Below, in pieces: positions 38,201-49,510 of a DNA stretch of 64,000 nucleotides. Source of the stretch: Lineus longissimus. Its lineage: Eukaryota > Nemertea > Pilidiophora > Heteronemertea > Lineidae. The translations under genes and the position numbers were made by a program. The stretch lies in NCBI RefSeq assembly GCF_910592395.1, contig NC_088325.1, forward strand, positions 13,392,109-13,456,108, read 5' to 3'. How positions within the stretch are numbered: the first letter of the stretch is position 1; every line of letters starts with the position of its first letter. Under the pieces are notes generated by a model, which saw only the letters and a list, made by a program, of their open reading frames with translations, was not told where the DNA came from and made no database searches.

Positions 38201-38902
38201 CTTTTTCACTTCAGAAGGCTTGCAACCTTGAGGTGCATGTTAGGGTCAAAAGCTTGGCCTCACTCAGATGTGATTGTGCTTGAAAAGCTGACTAAACCTG
38301 GACAAAGGATTTTCTTTAAGACAAACACGTCAGTAATCTCATAGATTGACTTTTATTCAGACTAATACTAACTGAGGTGTTAAAAACACAAATGTGAAAT
38401 GTACAAAGCACATGAAGCTGTATCATCTAAATATTAGCAGGTATGTGACTGCCTGAGATTAATGCTCCAAGCATCCGGTGTTTCCTAACTAGATGTATGT
38501 GACGTTCCGTCCCCGTTTCAACCTTTCCCAGAGTATGTGCTACATTTTATGCAGCAAAAAATGATAATTGTAGTGGATTCATAAATATCTTTCCTGAAAC
38601 ACAATCTCATTTTATATAAAAATGACTTTTGCAAGGCGAGCTGTCCATCCAAGAAGCAATCAGCAAAGCTTTGTTCTTAAAAAATTTGCAAAAAAAGCCA
38701 ACCGTTCATTGCCAATCCAGGCGAGTTTTCAAAAGCTTAAGTGATTTGAAAAGTGCTTTCTCAAACGGAAATTTGAAACATGCACCAATAGATTTTCTGA
38801 TTTTGACTACCTTGGAATTCAATCGATTTTTGTACCATCAAATTGCACTTATCAAAAACTTTCCGACCCATGGTCATGTTATTATATGTTTTGACAATTT
38901 TA

Positions 38903-39075
38903 CATACTTTTTGGGACAATTTCTATTTCCTTTACCTTTTGGCACAATTTCTATGCCCTTGACCTTTTGGGACAATTTCTATGTCCTTGACCCAATCAGA
39001 CTTTTTCTATGTCCTTGACCTTATGGGACAATTTCTATGTCCTTGACCTTTTGGCACAAGTTCAATATCCTAGAC
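38903..39075. repeat. About 30-bp minisatellite, about 6 copies
   Basis: GGGACAATTTCTATGTCCTT followed by GACCTTTTG, with copies diverging toward both ends. Confidence 0.85.
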
Positions 39076-39579
39076 TTTTTTGTGACGATCAATTCTGTGT
39101 ACTAGACCAGACATCACCACCTGACTTCAAGATTTCATTTTATATTGATGTAAATTTATTGAGAGCAGGTCAAGTTACATTTTAAGTATTCATGTGACAG
39201 GAAAAATAACTCTTGATTAAAATAAAACATGTTTTGACAGAAATTCTAAGCATAATTTGTTACGAACCGAAGAGCATATTTAAGAGTTCCATTAAGATAA
39301 TAATGTGTTTTTTAGTGCATCAGGAGGTGAAGAAGTTCATTTGTGCCAAAACAACAGATAAGGATAAAACCAAATACATCCACTTGTGAAAGAAATAAAC
39401 CATGCAGAAACACGTACAGAGCATTTTATCTCAGGGTTCTCAAACCACACATGTCACATTTTCAATTGTTATGGAGAATATCATCAGAAATTTCACAGCA
39501 AGCTGACTGTTTTCACCATACTGCAGTCTTAAATTGATTCAAACTTTTAGCTTTTTTGAATTTGTAAAATTTGAATTTG

Positions 39580-39607
39580 TAATTTTTTTTTTTTTTTTTT
39601 TTTTTTT
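39580..39607. repeat. Poly(T) tract
   Basis: About 28 thymines. On the minus strand this is a poly(A) tract in the intron just 3' of the 39.8 kb exon. Confidence 0.9.
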
Positions 39608-39766
39608 AATAGATATTTGGTCATATAGCTTCACAAACGGATCCAAAATGTTTATATAACAGCAACGACGACAACGTCAACCACATCCACCATTACTCTG
39701 GAAAAAGGCCAAAAGAAAAACGAAACAAAAAGACAGATAAACTTGGCTGGGGGTCATAGGTCATAC

Positions 39767-39814
39767 CTTTGGACGTAGACCCTCCGTCTTTTGGAACTAT
39801 GCCACCAGGGGGCC
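39767..39814 (-). CDS. 48-bp phase 1-1 linker exon (stalk 1)
   Basis: A strong pyrimidine tract and acceptor (CTTTCTTCCTACTAG) precede GG CCC CCT GGT GGC, and the exon ends AAA G before GTATGA. It is exactly 48 bp, so it can be skipped or included without changing frame. It encodes about 16 residues, GPPGGIVPKDGGSTSK, a Gly/Pro/Ser-rich flexible linker with no hydrophobic core. Its phase matches the other exons of this series. It is short, so the call rests on the two splice sites, the exact multiple of three and the shared phase. The donor GTATGA is only moderate. Confidence 0.5.
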
Positions 39815-40324
39815 CTAGTAGGAAGAAAGGAGAGTACGGCTTAATAAAAGAAGATTGTCGTTATTTTCCCTGACGCCTGGGAATACATTGTACAAATTTC
39901 CGTAATCAATGTTGATGAAATGTTACAAATAAGAACAGAAATAATCAACTGTCATTGACTCACACCAAATCAATATAATTATGCAGACAAGCTTCATGAC
40001 TTTTCATCGGAAAGGGTTAAATCAATTACTAGTATATGTTACACACATAAATCAATGTAGGTAATAAGGTGAATAACTATTGAGTATGGTATTGTCGAAT
40101 GGCCATAGCCCGGAGTCAACATGACTACCGCCGTAATACAGTAAAACAGTATGTAGTGTTTCATTATACAGAGATGACGTTTTCCTCAGTAACAGCCAAC
40201 AGGGTCACAAAAGGCAGTGGAGTCACAAGTTTATGTTACAGCAGTCCCACATCACTTTAACAGCACCAGATTTGGATCAGTCTGGGGCCAGAAACCTATG
40301 AATATGCCATAACGCAAAAAAATA

Positions 40325-40786
40325 ATGTCACACTGCTTTCACATGACAGAGCATTTGCAACACCAGTCTGACCAGACCAACAGAGCCCAAGGCTTTCTAA
40401 ACAGAACTGCAACGAAAATGATGTCACACTGCTTTCAAATGGCATAGCACTTGCAATACCAGTCTGACCAGACCAACAGAGCCCAAGGCTTTCTAAACAG
40501 AACTGCAACGAAAATGATGTCACACTGCTTTCACATGACACAGCACTTGCAACACCAGTCTGACCAGACCAACAGAGCCCAAGGCTTTCTAAACAGAACT
40601 GCAACGAAAATAATGTCACACTGCTTTCAAATGACATAGCATTTGCAACACCAGTCTGACCAGACCAACAGAGCCCAAGGCTTTCTAAACAGAACTGCAA
40701 CGAAAATGATGTCACACTGCTTTCACATGACATAGCATTTGCAACACCAGTCTGACCAGACCAACAGAGCCCAAGGCTATGGCAAC
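40325..40786. repeat. 96-bp minisatellite, about 4.8 copies
   Basis: The unit is ATGTCACACTGCTTTCACAT, then GACATAGCATTTGCAACACC, then AGTCTGACCAGACCAACAGA. The period equals 32 codons, so a 176-codon minus-strand ORF with repeated LGLCWSGQTGVANAMSCESS runs through it. No splice sites or domain support it as a gene. Confidence 0.95.
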
Positions 40787-41509
40787 TGTGGCACTTTGTT
40801 TTAGAATGTGGTGTTGTGCACAGCATGGGACATTATTTCCAAACAGAACTGCAGGAAATTCGAAACTTATCGAAGTGAATACTGAACAACATGACGATGA
40901 CCTTGGGCCCAAAACATACACACTGTTGAACCGGCCAACCAATCTGCACCTTGAAGTCGGAAATATTTCAAATTGCTCATAAATGGCGAAGTCAATTGTG
41001 TATGTCTCATTGTCTGGGGATAATTGATTAGGGGGATCGGAATCGAGAATTGATTGAGTTTAATTATATTCGCAAATTGGTGCGAATATCTCATTTTTAA
41101 AGGCTCGTACGTGATTGTTTTCTAAATGAGAGCCATTTGTCAAGTGAATATAGCACAAATTGGGCCATAAAGATCCTTGAATTCAGTGAGTAAGATTTTT
41201 AAATTTTAATGGGGGATATAATTACAAATCTGAACATTCTGAAGCACCCCTGCTCCAAGACCAAAATGACCCACTTGTTAGCTCCAATTAGAAGATGACT
41301 TATGTGTAGCGGTGTTTTGTAGCAGAAATTAAACGAAATCTATAATGTGTAAACTCACAAATCATACACACTTTGTATTGTTGAATGGAGCCCAAATCAA
41401 TCATTTACCATCGGTTTATTGGCAATCAATATTGGAAATGGATTGGGTTTTGCTATGGAGACAGTTGAAAACAGCGTACATGAAGGTCCTACCCCACGTA
41501 CAACCTCTA

Positions 41510-41684
41510 AGGCTGACGTTACATAGGCCTCATTCGTTCACTTCCCACATGTCACGTTCCCCTTAATGCGTTCGTTCCTCACTGAATGCATGCCACAAGG
41601 CCGTGCATTCACCGAGGAACGTTAAGTAAAGCTGGAACGTGACATGTGGGAAGTGAACGAATGAGGCCTATGTAACGTCAGCCT
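41510..41684. mobile_element. Tc1/mariner-type MITE with perfect 51-bp inverted repeats
   Basis: The outer 51 bp at each end (beginning AGGCTGACGTTACATAGG) are exact inverted copies, flanked by TA on both sides. The centre also contains an imperfect inverted repeat (CGTTCCTCACTGAATGCA). Length 175 bp, no coding. The perfect arms point to a recent insertion or gene conversion between arms. Confidence 0.75.
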
Positions 41685-42285
41685 TATAGCAACATTTCTT
41701 GTTGCACGAAGGAGAGTCTACAGTACCGATGGCCCTGTGATCTCAAGTCTTATGCTTACAATTGTCAAGAGTCGTACGAATCGTCAACGTAAAACTAGCT
41801 GAGTGAGAAAGAAATATCTCAGCTTTCCCAGATATTGATGAAAGTGAAACTGTTCTGAAAGGAATTTTCATGTTGGTGATTGCTGGTTTGGAAGTCCTGA
41901 TTACCAGACATACAACTTCACACAACATTCTTTTTTGTATGTACCAAGATTGCGATATCGAAAGAATGCAATTACTGCCAATATGTACTTTGAACTTGGC
42001 CAGGCCTGTTATTGTGCATGCATGCCACACATACAGTCCACCCTTCATCAATATGCCAAACTGTACTAGATGCAATATTATGCTGGTCCATTAGCATGAT
42101 TTTATTGGCTCAATTACAATATGCATGTCATCCACGGGACCCGAATTCCTGGTGGAAAGATGAAAGCGTAGAAAACATCCTGGGCAACACAGATCTTTCC
42201 TGAAATCTTTGGGTAGAAAGAGGAGCTGCTCTTGGGTCTCTACAACCTGAGCATTCTGACCTGTACCAGTTCTACACCTGGGCAG

Positions 42286-42808
42286 AGTATGGCAGGTTGA
42301 CAAAGAGACCTAGTATGGCAGGTTGACAAAGAGACCTAGTATGGCAGGTCGACAAAGAGACCTAGTATGGCAGATTAGACAAAGAGACCTGGTATGGCAG
42401 ATTAGACAAAAAGACCTAGTATGGCAGATTAGACAAAGAGACCTAGTATGGCAGGTTGACAAAGAGACCTGGTATGGCAGGTTGACAAAGAGACCTAGTA
42501 TGGCAGGTCGACAAAGAGACCTAGTATGGCAGTTCGACAAAGAGACCTAGTATGGCAGTTTGACAAAGAGACCTAGTATGGCAGGTTGGCAAAGAGACCT
42601 AGTATGGCAGGTTGACAAAGAGACCTAGTATGGCAGGTTGACAAAGAGACCTAGTATGGCATGTCGACAAAGAGACCTAGTATGGCAGGTCGACAATGAG
42701 ACCTAGTATGGCATGTCGACAAAGAGACCTAGTATGACAGGTCGACAACGAGACCTAGTTTGGCAGGTCGACAACGAGACCTAGTATGGCAGGTCGACAA
42801 AGAGACCT
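42286..42808. repeat. 26-bp minisatellite, about 20 copies
   Basis: The unit is TATGGCAGGTTGACAAAGAG followed by ACCTAG. Variants GGTCGAC and GATTAGAC occur in runs, showing local spread of variant units. Confidence 0.95.
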
Positions 42809-45800
42809 GCCTTGAATCTCCTGCAGCAAGTCGTAAGTCAAGTATTAACATAAGATGTCAAGACAAAACAAAGCGTTTGGTCGATACACTGCCATCTTTG
42901 CCTCCGAATCAGGAATATTCCCACACACGCTCCGTCAAATGATTAGGTGGAGTCTGCAATTTCATCGCTTGAATAATAGGAAGCCACCCGCCAGAAGAAT
43001 GGTTAATTCAGTTTACGTATTAGTTGCCAGGCAACCATACGTCCTGAGCGGGCCGGGGCATTGTCATTGCTCATACGGCGAGGGAACGATCATTAAGATT
43101 TCTTCTCCTGATTAAGACGTAGATGGGATGTTGAAGACAAATTAGGAACAAGTTTAAGGACTCCAGGGAGTATTCGCTGGTACTCTGGATTATGATACTG
43201 CACCACAATCCATTATTTCTTCTTCCCAGACTGTTGATACTAATGATAGTTCTTTGTACCAAAGCACTGATTTTTTACGACCATAAGGTTATATGGCTAT
43301 TAAACCCTAACTAAAACCTCCCCTTGAAGCATTTGCCAGGGATTCTGCAATCAAGCCCTGCAGTGGTAAATGAAACTAGATCAAATCACATATCAGAATC
43401 AAATGGTATCATCGACTTTCAACTGAAAAATTTTACGTTTCCAAAATTCTGATTCCCAACTGGAAGTTTGCAGTAGATGTGATGGTGAACCTTACACTAG
43501 CATTTCATATCATCCACAGTTCTGAATTTACTTAATATCTTGCTTGCGCAGAACTGCTTGATACGTAGAAGCTGACTGGCTATTTACATCTCACATCTAA
43601 AGAGAGTGTCCACATGGTGTGAACTAAACATCTCATAATATCGGCAATTTTTCAATCTACGCTACTGGAGTCAAGTGCTGTAAAGATAGCTTTCGGCTCA
43701 GGGGTCACAAGTACGTCTGGTCAGGTCCAAACACATCACATCATCAAATAGGTGGGTCATCATATCAATATTGATTGTACGCTGGAGCAGAGGTAGAGCA
43801 ATACTTTTCCTCATCATTCGTCCCGATGTCTTGGGACACATACTTGGCTGTGATCAGACGTCTAGATGGCTCACTTTAGTTGCCTCAAATAATGGGTCCA
43901 ATTTCCTCCATTCAAAAATCACCTGCTTGCCTCCTTATGAGAATCAAACGAGACAAGACCATCCACTTTCTTTCTCAAAACTTCTAAATCACATTTGTGA
44001 GAAGATTTGCCCTCGGCCTCACAATTTCTCTCGGAGTCAGTGCCAGACTTCAGAAATTATGACTCGGCGCTGGTGTTGTTATTCGGAAAACAATCTCATG
44101 ACCTCCCCACCCCAACAGAAACAGCCAAGTCTAGTCAAATTGTGGACATGCCTCTCTTCTTTGGCTATGATAAAGTCAATCTCAAGAATGACGATCAGAG
44201 AATGCCGCATATATCGCCAATAAATTCTCCATGATAAACATTATCCTTTGAGATAGATGTCAGACAAGCCTGCCGAACCCTTGGGTGGCTCTAATCAAGT
44301 CTAATAACATCACTTACATTACTGACTACCTTCCCCAGAGGTGCGGTCCATCTCAAATGATTTGATGCCTTTTAAGCTTACAGCCAGACTACCTAGAGGT
44401 GTGGCCATCTTGAACCATTTGGGAGTACCAAGATGGCTTTGAAGCTAATCATGAGGTCAGCCACTCTAACTGGACCAAAAATGTATCAGGACATCAAAGA
44501 AACTCCCCACACTCTATGTGAGAGACTCGTGAAAGCTGCCTGCCCTCAAGGCGTATTCCATCTATGACCATCTGAGGGTACGCCTGACTTTGACGCGGAT
44601 TATGAGGTCAGCGATGAAACTGAACCAAGCAAAAGCATCACAAAGTGCATCAACGTTGGCCAATACCCTTCAGAAGTGGGGTGGTAGTTCCCAACTTGAT
44701 CGCCAGCAAGTCGGTGGATGAAGCTGGGCCAACCTTGCTGATAGATCTGAATTGCCAGAATTCACTGTGCCCACATATTCGGGTCTTTTATGGTACTGGA
44801 AATCTCACTGAACTGGCACATTGTTGAGAAAGCCTAATAAGTGGCCAATTTGCTACATGCCGTAATTTGAAGACAAGGCCGAGATAAATAGTTAATAGGA
44901 GAATTTGCCTGATGATGTGGACTGACCACTTTGCCTCATATTCCACTGACTGAGCTTGTATGGAGCCATTTGGGACAAACCTCATTTCCAACTGAAGTAG
45001 GAAACCCTGCATCTGTCCAGTTCCCCATCAACCTTTCTTGCTCGTTCCTTGGCAGAACCTACTTGACAAATGTTTACCACTGTATTTCGTACTCAACTAG
45101 CTGCAATCGTAAGACGTAATCGGCTTGCTTCCAACTCGAGTCGGAAGCCTAGCAGCTGTTTCATTCTCCCATTAGCCAGATGACACAGATTACAACCACA
45201 TCACCTCGAATCTGAGCCTGAAGATTATCACAACTGAGGCGGACACGCACTGCCAGAATCAAGTGGATTGGGAGGATACCTTCCTTCTTTTTCATTGAAA
45301 GCCACAGCCAACATCAAGAGCCTTACACATTCCTATCATGTTAAGCATGTTAAATGAGTATCTCCAACGGCCACTTAAGGTCTCCCTCTTGGATCTCAGC
45401 TAATGTGTTCTATGCTTGGTATTCAGAACAAAAACATATCAACCTATTAAGAGAGTGGTGAGAGGCAAAAAGCAAAGATTGTTACTCTTTTGCACAAATT
45501 GCGGTGAGTCATGGCTGCTGCAAGTGCATTTTTCTTGGGAATATTTTGCAGCAGAGGAATGACTGATACCAGCATGCCTGAGAAAGAAACCAAGGTGGTA
45601 ATAATCAGCCACTGAGACCAAAATTATCTTATCTTCATCATCATCATCATCATTTCCGATAATGAATTTTTGCCCGGAGGCATGAAGTCCACAACAGGCT
45701 ACAGTCAACTCATGTGGGAACTTTTTCCTTGCCCAGGAATACACTCTGGTACAAGAGACCACAAGGGACCATGGTTTTTAACCTCACATTATTAACTTAT

Positions 45801-47265
45801 CTTATATTTATTGAGCCTCAAACCTGCTGTGAAGAGGCAGGAATTTTCGTTGCCTTCCTGCCTGACCTTTTTTATCACATCACTTTGGAACAACCAATAC
45901 ACAATCCTTTAAAACTCAACAGAAGCAATGATATGAGCAACAATGGTAAAACGTTTATCAAAGTCAGAAGAAATAGCCGAGGGCAAAATATCCGAAATCA
46001 GCGAGTAGGCTCTTTAGGCAATTAGCACAGTGCACTTCAAACAACTTGTCATTTCGTCCAGTGATGTCTTTCTGTCAAGCAATAAAACACGATCAAAACC
46101 TATAGCTTTTAATGGATGATGACGAAAAAAGATGCTCATATTTAATCACTCTGCCAGACATCTCTCATAACATCTATTCTGATCAAAGATGACTTTTAAA
46201 TCAAACCTGTCAAAAAGGATGGCCGGAAAAAGTCAAACTCCTATGAAAGAAATACCGCGATAGCAGAAGGTTGGGTTCCTTGGTGAATGAATAAAATAGT
46301 CATTCGTCAAGTTCTATTTTGATCTAGAAGCAACTCATCTGCGAAGAGATTCGCCAATATCCTCGATGAATTCATGCTGCCTTATTTGTATTCTGCAAGT
46401 TCAATTTGTACGAGATGGTTTGAGCGTCTTTGCAAGTTAAGCCAGTAATACTTGGGAGATGAGCTGAATATGGAGGACAGTGTCTGCGGACTTTAAATCA
46501 GGGTTCTGTCAGATACGGATGGCTTGTTTGATATAGTGACATTCTGAGTTTCGCAAGCCAATTTCTCGCTCGTGAAAATCTAAAATCTTTATGAGATTTA
46601 ATCGTCTTTGGGCTGGCAATTCATCAATTAGTATTCTCCTGCATGATTCAAGATGAAATACAAGATTGCAAAATTTATGTAAAATGATAGAAATAAACAG
46701 CATTTTGTTGTCATTCCCAATTTTTTTGGGTAAATATCACACCAACTTCTCTAAATGTTCCTATTTTGCCACATTACCCTCAGACCAGTCCAAGAAACAA
46801 ATCAAATTCTAACAACAGTTATCCCGTCTGGGCCAAAACCATGGATATTAAATTCATCATCCATCCAATGAAACTATTCCATAACTGATGAAGTCTGTTC
46901 CACTTGAGACACAGATCTCGGCAATTTATCGAAACATTTCATTTCTGATACATGCTGTTTGTTGGCTGGTAATATATCATTCAATTCCGCTTTTATTAGG
47001 TTTCTGTGGTAAGCAGAATTGCAGTTAGATGAAAAAATTCTTGGCAACCATAGTTTTTATCCTGGATAAAGGCACTTTCAGTGCTCAATTTAGAACTGTT
47101 CAAAAATGCAAATGGCCCATTCTCCCAGCTAGCTATTCAGGATAGGTTCTTGTTTCCTTCTTACCTCAAAATGCCAATAGGTAATTTTTCCTATTTGGAA
47201 TACAACATTGGTCAAAAGTAAGATCCATTTTCAAATGCAACATCTGAGGAACACTCTGACTGATA
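42809..47265. other. Putative intron, mostly unique, some decayed repeats
   Basis: At 44.2-45.2 kb, phrases such as ATGAGGTCAGC and CCAGAGGTG(C/T)GG(T/C)CCATC recur loosely (decayed repeats). The 150-codon ORF at 43.8-44.2 kb has no supporting features. Confidence 0.45.
43023..43035. promoter_or_regulatory. Perfect X-box GTTGCCAGGCAAC
   Basis: A perfect palindromic RFX-type site with a 1-bp spacer, in a locally GC-richer stretch (43.0-43.1 kb) between a minisatellite and unremarkable DNA. Confidence 0.35.
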
Positions 47266-47269
47266 TTAA

Positions 47270-47604
47270 AGGGAACCGAAACCGCCAAGCCAGTTCGTAT
47301 GACCTCGTTTTCATTTCCCGCGTATCGGGTGATCAGAACGAGGCATGAATGAAACATGGCGCCTAGCTGTCAATCATTCAGTGACGTCACTACTATGGAA
47401 TTTACTACGAAAACTCATGAATGAAAGATCGCATGACTCACGTGATTCTCACATGATTTTCGATAATAACGAATTGAACTGCGCATGCTCGGGCTTTGGG
47501 GGCGGAGCTACAAATCTGAACTCGAATAGGAAGTTGGAAGTTTGACTTTCTCAGGCGGTGAAAGTCGAAAAGTTGAATAAATCGCTCGGCGGTTCCAGTT
47601 CCCT
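47270..47604. mobile_element. TTAA-flanked (piggyBac-type) MITE, copy 2
   Basis: Same 335 bp, same orientation and same ends as the 20.5 kb copy, with TTAA at 47266-47269 and 47605-47608. There are only scattered substitutions between the copies (for example AACTG versus AACCG at the left end). ORFs within it are not conserved reading frames. Confidence 0.8.
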
Positions 47605-47886
47605 TTAACTGGGTCAGATGTAAGGCTGGCTATCATGACAGTGCTATGTTTTGAAAGCTCGACTCAGAATGAGTGTACTATTACTAGCAAATGATCCCAT
47701 CATAAAATGCAACTCCATTTTTTGTAAGTATTTTCTACCAGTAATGGGGCATCCGTACCCATATAATGTATTCTGAAGGTAATATTTATTGCAGGATGAA
47801 TGATACATGTCTAGACATGTGACACTCAACTGTTTTCCATATTAACTACACAAATATGGTTCTTTATTACATTATTCACTTGGATA

Positions 47887-48266
47887 CAGGGTGTCCACAA
47901 AAAAGTATGCATGATCTCTTCAGGTATTCATGTACTGTACAGTTGAACCTCCCTTTAATAGCGGACACCTCTCTATTAGGGACACTAGTTTTGCTCCCAA
48001 ATTGGTTGTTTCCATTCAGTTTGACCTCTCTATCAGGACACCTCTCTTTTAAGGACAGCACCTGTCAGTCCCGAGGGTCCGTAATAGAGAGGTTGTATTG
48101 TCCTATTTCTGATATCAGCAGCAGATATGAAGTGTTTTTTTTGTTTTTAAATGTGATCATAAATTTACATTTCTGTAGACTCTCAGATTAGGTGACAGAT
48201 GCCCTATTAACCCAATGATATGAAAAATCCTTTCAACGGTCAAAAGCAATTTTATGGGACACCCTG
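47887..48266. mobile_element. Mariner-like MITE carrying a nested insertion
   Basis: CAGGGTGTCC at the left and GGACACCCTG at the right are inverted terminal motifs, each bordered by TA (47885-47886 and 48267-48268). The pogo-like element at 47940-48100 lies inside. Confidence 0.6.
47940..48100. mobile_element. pogo/Tigger-like MITE nested in a mariner-like MITE
   Basis: Starts CAGTTGAACCTCCC after TA and ends GAGAGGTTGTATTG. It shares the phrases GCGGACACCTCT and GGACACCTCTC with the 13.04 kb copy. Confidence 0.6.
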
Positions 48267-49129
48267 TATTAAGCATATTGTACATCCACACAAACTTCAC
48301 TATTTGCACGTGATTCCACGTAACAGATAAAAATATCAAATATGTCAAATGGCCCACTTTATTCATTATTCACCCGATTAACCTGGTCATTAGCAAAACA
48401 GACTTTGCAGTCGGAATGGATATATCTGCCGTTTGGCGATGCAGGTGATTAATGTCATGAACAGCAGCAGAATGTCATCACTGACAACATGCAATATCCA
48501 ATAGAATATGCAAAATATGCAAAGTCAGCAAATTTGAAATCGACTATTCAGCACACATTTCTCTTTTACATCTTATGTGACATTTTTTGAAAGTAATGGT
48601 TGGCAATGATGAACATGCCGAAGAAATTGTCAAATCTCTGCACTTGCTGTCACTTTTGAAACTTTGATTACACTCGCGTGCCAAGATGTCGAATTTGGTT
48701 GTTGAGATTCTATTGCATGTATTTCAAAGCTTCAAATGAGAAATGTTGCAAAGCCTTGATCCTGCATGAAGAAGGATGCTCAAAGTCAGTTTCATCTACA
48801 TGTAGAATTACAAGGCCTACACTGTAAGTCCACTATCTTGATGCTTAGCAAATGTTCTCAGACCTCAAGATGGTAACTTCACCGTTTTCTTGATAAATCT
48901 ACACAGGTAAAGCCTCGGTACTTGGCTAAACGGCTGGTTACATTATCATGTTGGCTTCCCCTCTAAAGTATCTCAGAAATGCAGACTGGCCAAGGCTATT
49001 AGTAAGACTAGTAGCCCAAGCAGTATTGGGAATAATGATGTAGGCATTTTAGATTCATGGAGCAAGCTGCAAAGTAAACTTCTGCAGGGTATCATTGATC
49101 AGGTCACTTCAGTTTTCGATCTACCCTCT
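48267..49129. other. No gene recognised
   Basis: Nothing beyond ordinary AT-rich sequence between two MITEs. Confidence 0.5.
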
Positions 49130-49134
49130 GAAGT

Positions 49135-49505
49135 CAGGCCATTCAATTACGTGGAGACCTCTACGCCTTGTATTTTTTTAGCCTATTTTGGGGGACATGT
49201 TTTTTTGCTTTTTAGCTTAATTTGGGGACATTTCATCGCGCCAATTTGCCTGAACAGCGACGTCATAAATCAAAGTTAGTGACTGATATCACCACATACA
49301 CCTGAAAAATCATAATTTTAGGGTAACACTATAAAATTAGGCCATTTGGATGAGAGTTGGTTATGTCAGGGGTCAAAAAACGCTTCAGAGGTCATATAAA
49401 AAAAAAAAAAAAAAAAAAAAAAGAAAAAAAAAAGACCAAATTTGTGGACATCCTGTACGGCCTACACCGTTATACGGTGTAGGAATCATGTAATTGAGAG
49501 GCCTG
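49135..49505. mobile_element. MITE with CAGGCC ends and 5-bp target duplication, copy 1
   Basis: The ends are CAGGCCATTCAATTACGTGG and TCATGTAATTGAGAGGCCTG, imperfect inverted repeats. GAAGT flanks both sides (49130-49134 and 49506-49510). Inside are a long A tract (about 49391-49432) and the hairpin CTACACCGTTATACGGTGTAG near the right end. The 63.4 kb copy is in the opposite orientation. Confidence 0.75.
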
Positions 49506-49510
49506 GAAGT

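Larger units (their letters stand above)
35260..39766. other. Putative intron between stalk exons
   Basis: Apart from the 30-bp minisatellite and the poly(T) tract, no exon, RNA gene or mobile element was recognised. Confidence 0.5.

Noticed and set aside
43771-44223. 150-codon plus-strand ORF
   Set aside because: No recognisable domain, low-complexity composition and no splice support.
47345-47545. 66-codon plus-strand ORF
   Set aside because: Lies wholly inside a 335-bp MITE and is disrupted in the other copy.
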